Notes under the pieces: model-generated
The model's input: the letters and a program-made list of their open reading frames with translations, nothing else
The model's database searches: none
Told to the model about the DNA's origin: nothing
Shown: one piece after another, positions 20,926-26,100 of the stretch
Numbering within the stretch: the stretch's first letter is position 1
Layout: every line of letters begins with the position of its first letter
Translations under genes and position numbers: made by a program
From: Marthasterias glacialis
Lineage: Eukaryota; Echinodermata; Asteroidea; Forcipulatida; Asteriidae
NCBI GenBank assembly: GCA_911728455.2
Contig: OU452225.1
Span: 1,971,501 to 2,035,500, forward strand
Length of the DNA: 64,000 bases
Direction: 5' to 3'

Positions 20926-22493
20926 GAATAAATTCTTTACAGATCTTTACCCATTTTCTCCATGGTAGGTCTCGTTTATTTTCATCATACCACTGCAGCA
21001 AATTCACTCTGAATCGACTGACGTCTTCAGAATCAGTAAAGAAATGGTAACCATGATTAGGCTCTTCAATTTTATCTGAAATTAAATAATTGTTTTATGT
21101 TGCTTTAATTAACCACAAAGACACAACAATAAATTAAGTAGTTTGTAAAGATAATGGCATTCAATTTTCCTGAAAAAAAGAGGAAAGAGTAAAGGCATGT
21201 CTAATAAATTTATGTGTAATTCGATGTATCTCCGTTTTTTGGGCTCGTTAACATAGAATAATAAGTAAGACATGTACCATCTCAATAAACATTTTTAACA
21301 ACAAATAATTATTTATGATTGGAACGCTCTCCCAAGAGAAATCTAAACGTCTCCAACCTTGCTTCCATACAGGGCTTGAATTTGGGATAAAATTCCACAA
21401 TACCGCAGGGCTTGTGGCTCAAAGTTTTTACCGGAACACAATTTATTTTACAAGACCAGAATCTTAGTGAGAAAGAACTTTCTGCAAAGTTTAAAATGGA
21501 AACCTCATTATTTGAACAAGCATTTAAGAGAAGATTCGTCTCATTTGTCTTGTGGGTAAGTATATTTTGATACTCAACAGAATTGAAAGATACACGTATT
21601 TATCAGATTCAAAGTCAACATTTTGAACATCGTTTCTCGTGTTTCCTTTTCGTTTAAGATATTACACAGTGAGGTATTATTATTCAACTGAAAAACACAA
21701 GATCGCCAGGCTTGTCTGTTCATGAGTTGACTGGCCCGATGCTAAAATCACTGGTCTCGGGCCTGCGGTCCAGTGTAAAATTCGAGCCCTGCCATGGGCA
21801 GCGCGCCATATCAATACCTCTCAAAAATTATTTGATTTTAATTATTACACAATTTTTTTCTAAACAAATTCCAGCAGTAAAACTATGGTCACCTTTAGAC
21901 CCAGTACCTGGGACGCTGTAGACCCAGTAACTGGGGCGCTGTACTCCTTTTTTGAGATTTTTGACATTATCTGTCGTAGTTAGTACGACAGATAATGTCA
22001 AAAATCTCAAAAAAGGAGTACAGCGCCCCAGTTACTGGGTCTAGGTCACCTTGTACGGTAGCATTCAATCGGTAATTTTATGATCAGGAACAATGACATT
22101 GATAAAAAAATGATAGGTTATTTAAAAAATAAAAGTATTCTGCATATTCAGTGTTTTTACTTTTTTAGTGTTTATTATATACTAGTTTAGTTAGGCCATT
22201 CCTCTCTACCCAGTGCAGTGACTTGACTACAACTTACATTACAAACACAATACAAGTAATTCTGCTTCAAAATGACAAATGTGTACAAATGATTGATCCA
22301 TCATAATCATATCACCTTCATTTTTTATCACTTCCTGTGTGTCCTGCAACTTTCTCTTCTTTGAAACTTTCCCTTCGTCTGTCTTCCTCTTGCATGTTTT
22401 TTCATAATTCTTGTCTGAATCTGAGCCGTCCGACACAGAATTTCCCCGTACTGCTCCTGACAAAGACTTGGTTGATTTTCTCTTCTTTCCCAT
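1289..22493 (-). CDS. MUTYH: MUTYH, adenine DNA glycosylase (13 coding exons, 543 aa)
   Basis: Base-excision repair enzyme that removes adenine mispaired with 8-oxoguanine, acting in nucleus and, in other animals, mitochondria. Thirteen exons join with matching phases into 543 codons plus stop, close to the 546 aa of the human protein. Visible landmarks: basic N-terminus (residues 3-52), RDLPWR before residue 101, catalytic-domain Glu118 in SEIMLQQTQ, helix-hairpin-helix [10 protein letters not shown] at about 197-206, catalytic Asp221 in VVDGNV, [4Fe-4S] cysteines C275-x6-C282-x2-C285-x5-C291, interdomain zinc-linchpin-type cysteines C328, C333 and C336, a NUDIX-like C-terminal domain (about 366-510) and a PIP box QTGLDAFF (529-536) for PCNA. 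It is head to head with TOE1. Exon 7 is partly duplicated downstream, and transposon relics abut the donors of exons 6 and 9. Identity is not in doubt; the start codon and UTRs are less certain. Confidence 0.97.
2425..3185. repeat. Dispersed repeat pieces around MUTYH exon 12
   Basis: The block at 2425-2650 (CCTGTGAAAGTTTAAGCTC and following) matches 6818-6965. A third, shorter piece is at 3106-3180. The copies flank exon 12 (2751-2954), which is itself unique. The class of element is not recognised. Confidence 0.55.
2751..2954 (-). CDS. MUTYH: MUTYH exon 12 (C-terminal NUDIX-like domain)
   Basis: 68 codons, phase 0 at both ends, acceptor TTTTTGTCTCCAG and donor GTAATT. It encodes [12 protein letters not shown] and [11 protein letters not shown], both highly similar to the human C-terminal domain that recognises 8-oxoguanine. 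The intron upstream (2955-11903, about 9 kb) is the longest in the gene and is full of repeats. Confidence 0.95.
4600..5400. repeat. 86/140-bp tandem array in MUTYH intron 11
   Basis: The phrase TATATCTTAG...GGCATGTGGCC recurs with starts at about 4741, 4881, 4967, 5052, 5138 and 5278, giving periods of 140, 86, 85, 86 and 140 bp. The longer units differ by an extra segment of about 54 bp holding a palindrome (GAGTCTTTCTC...GAGAAAGACTC). A degenerate unit precedes the array near 4600. The array ends in a motif that is dispersed elsewhere in the window. Confidence 0.9.
5370..5425 (+). repeat. Dispersed GACTCTGCTAGGGTC motif, copy 1
   Basis: A block of the form AGACTCTGCTAGGGTC then AAACGTGAGGCCATTAAC, followed by a GGTTGGCAAGCAG-type tail. 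Related copies lie at 8276-8395, 29222-29320, 36739-36840 and, degenerate on the minus strand, 49538-49582. It shares its hairpin part with the tandem array just upstream. Confidence 0.75.
5894..6747. mobile_element. Non-autonomous DNA transposon, copy 1 (TIR AATAGACCGATTGCGC)
   Basis: Terminal inverted repeats AATAGACCGATTGCGC at the left and its reverse complement at the right bound 854 bp. The interior matches, in inverted orientation, the element at 10121-10775. Copy 1 also carries an internal direct duplication of about 80 bp (6091-6165 and 6177-6247). No clear target duplication was found and the superfamily is not assigned. Confidence 0.8.
8276..8395. repeat. Dispersed GACTCTGCTAGGGTC motif, copy 2, inverted pair
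   Basis: Two copies of the motif face each other (GGCCTCACGTTTCGACCCTA, then CTAGGGTCAAAACGTGAGGC), forming a hairpin-capable inverted repeat inside MUTYH intron 11. Confidence 0.75.
8902..9120. mobile_element. MITE with TTAAAGGG(G/A)CTGTG ends
   Basis: The left end TTAAAGGGGCTGTGTTGTCATG-like and the right end ATGACGACACACAGTCCCTTTAA are imperfect inverted repeats of about 25 bp. About 220 bp long with no coding capacity. A related element lies at 30201-30380 in the TOE1 3' region. Confidence 0.7.
9207..9537. mobile_element. MITE with about 100-bp inverted repeats and TTAA-like ends
   Basis: The left arm (AAGAGGGGCTCTAAGGTCAA, continuing past GTGATGCACTC and ATAGAGTCCTTAT) is mirrored at the right (ATAAGGACTCTAT, GAGTACATCAC, then GAGCACCTCTT). 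TTAA occurs at both ends, which suggests a piggyBac-like TTAA target, but this rests on sequence only. Confidence 0.75.
9697..10040 (+). repeat. Dispersed repeat shared with 37500-37830
   Basis: Begins ACCATGTGACCTGTGACATC, then GAGCCACAGAGC and a long TTGATATGAAG...CTGGTTCAGCTG segment. A co-oriented, well-conserved copy lies in NASP intron 10 at 37500-37830. Type unknown. Confidence 0.75.
10121..10775. mobile_element. Non-autonomous DNA transposon, copy 2 (TIR AATAGACCGATTGCGC)
   Basis: Same 16-bp ends as the element at 5894-6747 and an interior homologous to it in reverse orientation. Here one strand keeps a 64-codon open stretch (10170-10364) that is closed by in-frame stops in the other copy, so it looks like a decayed piece of a transposase or captured exon rather than a gene. 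Confidence 0.8.
11040..11690 (+). repeat. Dispersed repeat of about 600 bp, long copy 1
   Basis: Shares blocks in the same order with 40620-41180: GGACATTCCA, ACGCCAT, CAGACCTTTG, ATCGAGAGGCT, CAATAAAGAGAA, CTGTCAAGTCA, TACTCTCAAAGAAAAA. A partial copy lies reversed at 58405-58745, and shorter pieces at 14460-14720, 42950-43180, 43920-44015 and 60080-60200. No intact coding frame was seen. Confidence 0.7.
11716..11885 (+). mobile_element. tRNA-derived SINE, family B
   Basis: A tRNA-like head (GATGGTGCAGTGGTTAAG, box A-like; GGTTCGAATCC, box B) is followed by a body with ACACTCCGGAGTATACAGTG and ATCACACA. The same body is found reversed at 20188-20345 and in part at 42352-42420. The anticodon arm does not fold properly, so it is not a tRNA gene. 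It ends just before the donor side of MUTYH exon 11. Confidence 0.7.
11904..12055 (-). CDS. MUTYH: MUTYH exon 11 (NUDIX-like domain, [11 protein letters not shown])
   Basis: Starts with two bases completing Gly392 and encodes 50 codons, including [11 protein letters not shown], the best conserved stretch of the MutY C-terminal domain, ending in HSVGE before donor GTAAGA. Acceptor CTTCAACTAG. Confidence 0.95.
12105..12320 (-). mobile_element. tRNA-derived SINE, family C
   Basis: On the minus strand a GATAGCTCAGTTGGTAGAGC head (box A) and a degenerate box B are followed by a tail ending TTTGTTTACCCCAAAATTG. The same head and tail occur at 27395-27770. The T-arm pairing is broken, so it is not a functional tRNA. 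Confidence 0.7.
12367..12445 (-). CDS. MUTYH: MUTYH exon 10 (start of the NUDIX-like domain)
   Basis: 79 bp: 26 codons from TAVCIVEKK to YLLVQRPET plus one base. Acceptor TTTTATTGTTGCAG, donor GTAAGA. LLVQRP matches the human protein at the same place. Confidence 0.93.
12488..12625. repeat. Palindromic MITE-like repeat, copy 1 (TTACAAAGCACTTAGATTCATC type)
   Basis: Shares TGTCAATATTGCCATAGTGA and TTGTATTG..ACATCACACTTTGCT with 26280-26415 and 63625-63770. The best-kept copy (63625-63770) has inverted ends GATTTCACAAAG / CTTTGTGAAATC. Confidence 0.75.
13488..13669. mobile_element. MITE abutting the MUTYH exon 9 splice donor
   Basis: The left end (ACACCTTTATCTTGGTGCCACCATC) and right end (ATGGCTGCACCTTGAATAACGGTCTA) are inverted and match the ends of the element at 60518-60697 (AATAGACCTTTATCATG). 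On the minus strand the MUTYH donor reads GTAC and runs directly into the element's TAGACC end. Confidence 0.7.
13671..13780 (-). CDS. MUTYH: MUTYH exon 9 (linker with zinc-linchpin cysteines)
   Basis: 110 bp. It encodes [20 protein letters not shown] and a basic [13 protein letters not shown] tail, aligning with human [20 protein letters not shown]. With Cys328 from exon 8 it supplies the C-x4-C-x2-C linchpin pattern, two residues tighter than in human. Donor GTACTAG is atypical after position +3, because a MITE begins there. Confidence 0.93.
14077..14298. repeat. 111-bp tandem duplication
   Basis: Two direct copies start TGACATCAGGAAAATATTAC at 14077 and 14188 and end CATGTGGTTT, differing by a few substitutions and single-base indels. 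Located in MUTYH intron 8. Confidence 0.85.
15468..15564 (-). CDS. MUTYH: MUTYH exon 8 (interdomain connector)
   Basis: 97 bp with acceptor TTTCTTTTTGCAG and donor GTAAGT. It encodes 32 charged residues ([12 protein letters not shown] to DIEC) and one base of Ala329. This part of the connector is poorly conserved between phyla. Position and phase, rather than similarity, support it, together with the final EC that lines up with the human zinc linchpin. Confidence 0.85.
16377..16580 (-). pseudogene. Partial tandem duplicate of MUTYH exon 7
   Basis: A 204-bp direct duplicate of 16581-16784. It repeats the 3' three quarters of exon 7 (from PGDFNQAMM through LCRAYCH) together with the GTAAGA donor, but lacks the original 5' part and its acceptor. 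Within the coding part the two differences seen (third bases in CPIK and LCRA) are synonymous, so all four Fe-S cysteine codons are intact. It is probably skipped because it has no polypyrimidine tract and acceptor. Confidence 0.9.
16669..16813 (-). CDS. MUTYH: MUTYH exon 7 ([4Fe-4S] cluster exon)
   Basis: 145 bp with acceptor CTTTTTTCTAG and donor GTAAGA. The first base completes Trp248; 48 codons follow. C275, C282, C285 and C291 have the spacing x6, x2, x5 that is diagnostic of the MutY/EndoIII iron-sulfur cluster. Confidence 0.97.
17260..17548 (-). mobile_element. SINE family A, head-truncated copy
   Basis: The reverse complement shares with 43405-43650 the body GACACTTGTGTC, CCCAGGTGT, CCTGCGAGG, GTATGCTCCCCAGGGAGTTGAG and GATCTAGCTA. 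A remnant of the tRNA-like box B is at the right end. It lies directly next to a LINE-like fragment at 17560-17752. Confidence 0.7.
17560..17752 (-). mobile_element. Possible non-LTR retrotransposon 3' fragment at the exon 6 donor
   Basis: On the minus strand, directly after the MUTYH exon 6 donor, the translated phrase [19 protein letters not shown] (followed by GLFKIKFQE) resembles the conserved end of LINE reverse transcriptases (W-N-x-L-P...V-x-x-F-K-x-x-L). The similarity is short and could be fortuitous. Confidence 0.4.
17755..17852 (-). CDS. MUTYH: MUTYH exon 6 (catalytic Asp221)
   Basis: 98 bp: [20 protein letters not shown] and [12 protein letters not shown] plus two bases of Trp248. 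VVDGNV holds the catalytic aspartate (Asp138 in E. coli MutY). Acceptor TTTTTGGCAG, donor GTAGGC. Confidence 0.96.
17933..18013. repeat. Perfect 39-bp-arm palindrome
   Basis: 17933-17971 and 17975-18013 are exact reverse complements separated by CAT. The arm starts AAATCAGTCTCTATACTC and ends GCCCGCAAA. It lies in MUTYH intron 5, about 80 bp upstream of exon 6, so the pre-mRNA can fold a long hairpin close to that acceptor. Confidence 0.97.
18185..18435 (-). repeat. Dispersed 'GGTGCCCTTTGCAAAG' repeat, copy 1
   Basis: Characteristic phrases GGTGCCCTTTGCAAAG, AAGTGCCCCTTA, TGCCCTTTCAAGAGCGAAG and CAAGGCCTG recur at 19790-19930, 39365-39512, 49015-49330, 50600-50885, 56365-56535 and 56655-56765 in both orientations. 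No coding potential; family unknown. Confidence 0.65.
18565..18750 (-). CDS. MUTYH: MUTYH exon 5 (helix-hairpin-helix)
   Basis: 62 codons in phase 0 between acceptor TTTCTTCTTTCAG-like and donor GTATTC. It encodes [17 protein letters not shown] and the DNA-backbone-binding [17 protein letters not shown], nearly identical to human. Confidence 0.97.
18838..19020 (+). repeat. Dispersed repeat shared with 35548-35752
   Basis: Both copies read AACACCGGTGGAGGGTTTGG, GGCAGCATTCTGTGCTT, AGATGGGGCAAGC, CTTTACAAGGGCCTGG in the same order and orientation with about 90 per cent similarity by eye. Confidence 0.8.
19207..19251 (-). CDS. MUTYH: MUTYH exon 4 (15-codon micro-exon)
   Basis: 45 bp encoding [15 protein letters not shown], between acceptor ATTTCTTACAG and donor GTAAAG, phase 0. 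It aligns with human KWPTLQDLASASLE. Confidence 0.95.
19325..19672 (-). mobile_element. tRNA-derived SINE family A, interrupted by a MITE
   Basis: On the minus strand a type II tRNA-like head (GTGACCGAGTGG.. CTCAAGTTCTGG, box B GGTTCGAATCC) leads into a body with GACACTTGTGTC, CTCCCCAGGAAGCTGAGAAA and GCATTGAGACG. The undisturbed arrangement is seen at 46322-46662. This copy is split by the insertion at 19444-19550. Confidence 0.8.
19444..19550. mobile_element. 107-bp MITE nested in a SINE, flanked by CCCTG
   Basis: Inverted ends GTGGATTTCACAAAA / TTTTGTGAAATCCAC. The host SINE reads CCCTGAGCTG when uninterrupted (46443); here CCCTG stands on both sides, so a 5-bp (or shorter) target duplication is visible. 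The ends resemble the GATTTCACAAAG repeat family. Confidence 0.8.
20001..20111 (-). CDS. MUTYH: MUTYH exon 3 (catalytic Glu118)
   Basis: 37 codons, phase 0 at both ends, from [14 protein letters not shown] through [13 protein letters not shown] to YYNRWMS. The glutamate in SEIML is the catalytic acid/base (Glu37 in E. coli MutY), and LQQTQ contacts 8-oxoguanine. Confidence 0.97.
20188..20345 (-). mobile_element. tRNA-derived SINE, family B, second copy
   Basis: The minus strand has GGTGGTCTAGTTGGTAAG (box A-like), GGTCATGGGCTCGAATCCC (box B), then the family B body (ACTCGGGG.. GAGTATATTGCTTA..ACACA). Compare 11716-11885 and 56545-56660. Confidence 0.65.
20485..20800 (+). mobile_element. tRNA-derived SINE family A, full-length-like copy
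   Basis: The head is a type II (Ser/Leu-like) tRNA: box A TGGCCGAGTGG at 20493-20503 and box B GGTTCGAGTCC at 20552-20562. A central segment follows with GACACTTGTGTCC, TTCGTCCTTCGGATGGGACG, TAAAGCCGTTGGTCCCGTGTG and GTAAAAGAACCCAGTACACTT. The acceptor stem is unpaired, so it is a SINE and not a gene. Confidence 0.8.
20889..20926. repeat. (ATT)n microsatellite
   Basis: Twelve or so perfect ATT repeats, 15 to 50 bp from MUTYH exon 2. Confidence 0.95.
20951..21075 (-). CDS. MUTYH: MUTYH exon 2 (RDLPWR)
   Basis: Two bases complete Asp60, then 41 codons ending [18 protein letters not shown]. Acceptor TTTTATTTCAG-like (AATTTCAG), donor GTAAAG. The WYD and RDLPWR motifs open the catalytic core. 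Confidence 0.96.
21919..22043. repeat. Perfect 60-bp-arm palindrome
   Basis: 21919-21978 and 21984-22043 are exact 60/60 reverse complements around the loop GTTAG. The arm begins TAGACCCAGTAACTGG and ends TTATCTGTCGTA. A diverged echo of the arm start lies immediately left at 21897-21918. Located in MUTYH intron 1. Confidence 0.97.
22316..22493 (-). CDS. MUTYH: MUTYH exon 1 (coding part, basic N-terminus)
   Basis: From ATG at 22493 it encodes [13 protein letters not shown] and a Lys/Asp/Ser-rich stretch with KKRKL, probably nuclear localisation signals. It ends AATGAAG before GTGATA; the phase 1 junction makes Asp60 with exon 2. The frame is also open upstream to ATGs at 22571 and 22568, which would add 25-26 residues with FRSFRRETR. 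Confidence 0.85.
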
Positions 22494-22958
22494 GGTGTAA
22501 CATAAATATATTATACCGTTAATATTAATGTCAAAACACCTTGTTTCACGACGAAAACTTCTGAACATCAAAATCGGAATCTGATTCTGTTTCTAAATTT
22601 TGACAGGAGTTATGCAAGTGCAGCCCACGTGCAGATTTCGCGCGAAATGAAAAATAAAAACATCGTGCGCAGTAATCACTGGTGTGACAAGAAATCAGAT
22701 AGCAACCCACATTCATTCACCGGGTACCAGGAGAAGAGAAATGCTTTTGCGCACGTCGACGTGACCTTTAACCCAAGATGGCAGCCTCCATGAGTGTAAC
22801 AGCAAATTTCCCAAATAACTTGTTGTTCGTGTCTTAATCAATGCTTCGTCCAAATCTTGTATTCTGAAGATTGTTGTCAGTTAACAAGTAAATTCTGTGG
22901 ACAAGTTCAAACAAAAACAACACACCATTATCACTTATCAGTCAGAACATCGTTGAAA
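22494..22958. promoter_or_regulatory. Divergent MUTYH-TOE1 promoter region
   Basis: 465 bp separate the two start codons. The region contains CCAAGATGGCAGCC (YY1/TISU-like core at 22775-22784, reading toward TOE1), a GTCGACGTGACC segment and GCGCGAAA at 22640-22647 (E2F-like), with no TATA box obvious. The human orthologues share the same head-to-head arrangement. Confidence 0.8.
22778..22837 (+). other. Upstream ORF at a TISU-like motif before TOE1
   Basis: The ATG inside CAAGATGGCAGC opens 19 codons ([11 protein letters not shown]...) and stops at TAA 22835-22837. It is out of frame with the TOE1 start at 22959. If transcription begins upstream of it, it would be a short leader peptide or translational brake. 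Confidence 0.5.
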
Positions 22959-23113
22959 ATGGCCTTGTTTTCGAGTGTGCCCGTTGTTGATATTCACAGG
23001 GGAAACTTCAAATCGCTTTGGCCGAGTCTTTTGTTAGCTATCAAGTCATGCAGTTATGTTGCGATCGATGCCGAACTAAGTGGCTTGGGAAATAGGAAAA
23101 ATCTATTAACAAA
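22959..23113 (+). CDS. TOE1: TOE1 exon 1
   Basis: ATG in GAAAATGG; encodes [15 protein letters not shown] then [20 protein letters not shown], ending two bases into Lys52 at donor GTAAGT. Contains the first two DEDD residues, Asp37 and Glu39. Confidence 0.95.
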
Positions 23114-26100
23114 GTAAGTATAGCCGGTGTTGCCTTGGTTACAATTACCTCAGTTAATTAAGATCTTAATTAAAGTCAAGATCATGAATATTAATTATTG
23201 TCATCACTTCACACAGTGTCAGTCATGTCAATGAAATGTCAACTTTAAACAAAATGGTTGATGTAATCATTAACCGTAATCATTAACTGTTTATTTAATC
23301 AGCCAAGAGATAAAACCCTTTCATAATGTTGGGCGCAATCTTTGAAAGTCGCGCAAATTTTAAAATTTGCGCACCAGCGTGCGCAAATTTTAAAATTTGC
23401 GTTTGCGCACGTAAATATCAACTGCTCGCCACCAAATGCATTGCGTGGAACAATTCCTTGGCGGGATGATGTTACGAACTACACGGTCAATACTTCAATA
23501 TTTGACGGGACGCGCCAAATCAACATGGCGGCCGTGGGGGTTGATGGCGATGGCGGGGTTGTTGTTGATGAAATTAATTTCGTTGAGTGGTGTGATGCTA
23601 CCTTTCGTCCAGATTATTTAAGTGGAAAACTAGATGAACAAAATCACATGTCTTTCTTCCAAACACCAGTGACTGTAAAGTTATACAGCACTGTCTTTAT
23701 TAGATTGTAAATGTCCCCCTTCCTAGTTACACCACAGTACTTTTAAGCCAATTCTTTGTTGTTGTTTTATTTTTCCATGGTTCAAGCAAAACTGGGTGAA
23801 CTTTTGTAGCAAGTTTAATAACAATCCCAGGAGAAGACTGAAATTATACAGATGGCTAGCTAGGGATTGAAGCCATGCGCGCCCTGATGGCGGGTAAAAA
23901 TGTTCCCTGTCTATAAATCCAAGGAATTTGGGAACAAGCACTGGTTTCTCAAACCATCTTGTTCTATGCTCAAACTCAATGGTCTGTTTATTACGGAAGC
24001 ATTAAAGGAACATGATGGGGGAAATAAAATAAATTAAGTCATAATTATGAGTTAGTGTCGCATAAGTCATAATATGACTTAATACGTCATAGTTATGAGA
24101 TAGTTTAAGTCATGATTATCAGTTAGTATCTCATTATGAATTACTTTAAGTCATAGGTATGACTATACTCACATATTATGAGATAAAATTCATTTTACAA
24201 CTTATAATAAGTCACTTATTACTTTGACTAACTCATATTTAATAATAATGTGAATTTTGAGATGCTAACTCATATTTATGAGTTATTAAGTCGTAATTAT
24301 GCTCCAACCATTATTATGATACCAACTCATAATACATGTAGGACTTTTTTATTGTCCCTTTAACCAGAACTGCTTTAACGTTCCTGTACTTCCATAGTTT
24401 ATTAGGGGGAGGAAAAGGAGTGAAATCGTACAAAAGTGACAAATTCAAATTTAGAACGTACAGTTCGTGTCAAACCCACTTGTTGCGCAATTATGGAATT
24501 GTATGAAGGCAGACTTAAATGTTCGTTTCTCAAAATGGCTCAACGCGCAAATTTAAAAATTTGCACAGCCATGGTGCGCAAATTTTAAAATTTGGCAGCC
24601 TCAGTGCGCAAATTTTAAAATTTGCGCACGTTGGTGCGCAAATTTTAAAATTTGCGCGACTTTCAAAGATTGCGCCCAACAATAATACATTTTGAAATAA
24701 TTTATGTATTTTTAGACGCGATCAGTCGATCGCGTTGCGCAAGTGGTTAATTCTGAAGGATATCTCGGATTTCACTTGCCTTTAAAAAAAAAATCCTCCA
24801 GTCCAGAGTTGTGAATTTTAAAGAAAAAATGTTCGACTGGTGGTAGCGGGGTCGACAGATAAGCATGTCATGATCGACTGATTGCGCAACGATTGACCGA
24901 TCGTGCAGATTTACCAAGTGCGCCCAACATATCCGTTATTTGTTTGAGCAGTTTGCAAATTATGTTAAAATGTTGGAGGTCTCAGCTTGCCATACATCAT
25001 TGCTACTTACTGCTAGTTAGTTGCGGTAATCGTAACCCTCCATCCTCTCTCCGACCATCAGGAGGACAGAGCTAGAGTGCTATGATTATTGCAACAAGCA
25101 TGACAGTATGTGTATGGCTGGTTGAGACTTCCAACATTTTAATATTCACAAATTGCCCAAACAAATAATGAATATCTTTAATGAATACAACAACCCGACT
25201 GCTTCCCCGCCCCCACCCCTCTGCCAACATGTTTAAAGTCAGTCTTGAACAATGATTCTGGTTGTTTTACAGTTTTAAGAATCTATAGTTTCTTGTTGAT
25301 ATTATATTAATATGTTATTTGTTATCAAATCCAGGTCAATGGAAGATCGTTACCAGTCCTTAGCAGAAGTAGCAAAGTCTAGATCCATCTTGTCCCTTGG
25401 CATCTCCTGCTTTAAAGCAAGGGCACAGACAGCAGGTGACCAGACTACATCCTCGGACAAACAAAACGCTGCGTTGGGTTTCCTCGTTCAGACCTTCAAC
25501 ATAACGACTCTCTGTTCCGAAGATTACGTCGTCGAGCCAGGATCCTTAAAATTTCTCGTTGATCATGGGTTTGATTTTAACAAGCAGTACGCCTCTGGGG
25601 TGTCATATTACAGAGGTGTTGATAAATCTGAAAAGGTAAATGAATGAAAATGATCCCAAAGACAATCATGTCAGGGATTATTGCTTCACCACGGTGACAC
25701 AGATATGGGTATGGTAGTTCGCAAAAAAGTCATACATCAATTGTTCCTCACATTCTTCTTTGATTTTGTGACATGTATAACTGTATGCGGTTTAGGGTGA
25801 CCATGTAAAAACACGATTGATTTGAAGTGGAATTGCGTCAAAATACTTGCATTTTGTCACGCGCGTACTACACGCCCTAAAAGCGCTCTGCAAGCACTTG
25901 AAAGTTTTTACGCAGTCACGCTTGGGAGCCAGTCAGCGCTGTTTTTCAGTACACAGAGGTTAGTGATGAGAGGTATCGATACAGCGCGCTGTTCATGGTA
26001 GCGAGACTGGGTAGGATCTCTCTCAGTCTCAGGCAAGTCATTAAATCATAGAACTTTGGAACATTATTCCCCCATCATCAACATCGGGGAGGTCCTATAT

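Larger units (their letters stand above)
23327..24681. mobile_element. 1,355-bp transposon with palindromic subterminal repeats in TOE1 intron 1
   Basis: The ends are exact inverted repeats starting TGTTGGGCGCAATCTTTGAA and continuing through GTCGCGCAAATTTTAAAATTTGCGC, with further copies of the internal palindrome GCGCAAATTTTAAAATTTGCGC (two at the left end, four at the right, two of them degenerate). ATAA flanks both sides, a possible 4-bp target duplication. The middle contains a promoter-like first exon (23512-23710) and a TCATAATTATGA-rich stretch (24030-24335). No transposase was recognised. Confidence 0.85.

Noticed and set aside
24715-24900. GATCGCGT/GATCGACTGATTGCGCAAC palindromic stretch
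   Set aside because: Looks like a degenerate repeat; no consistent ends or copies could be defined by eye.
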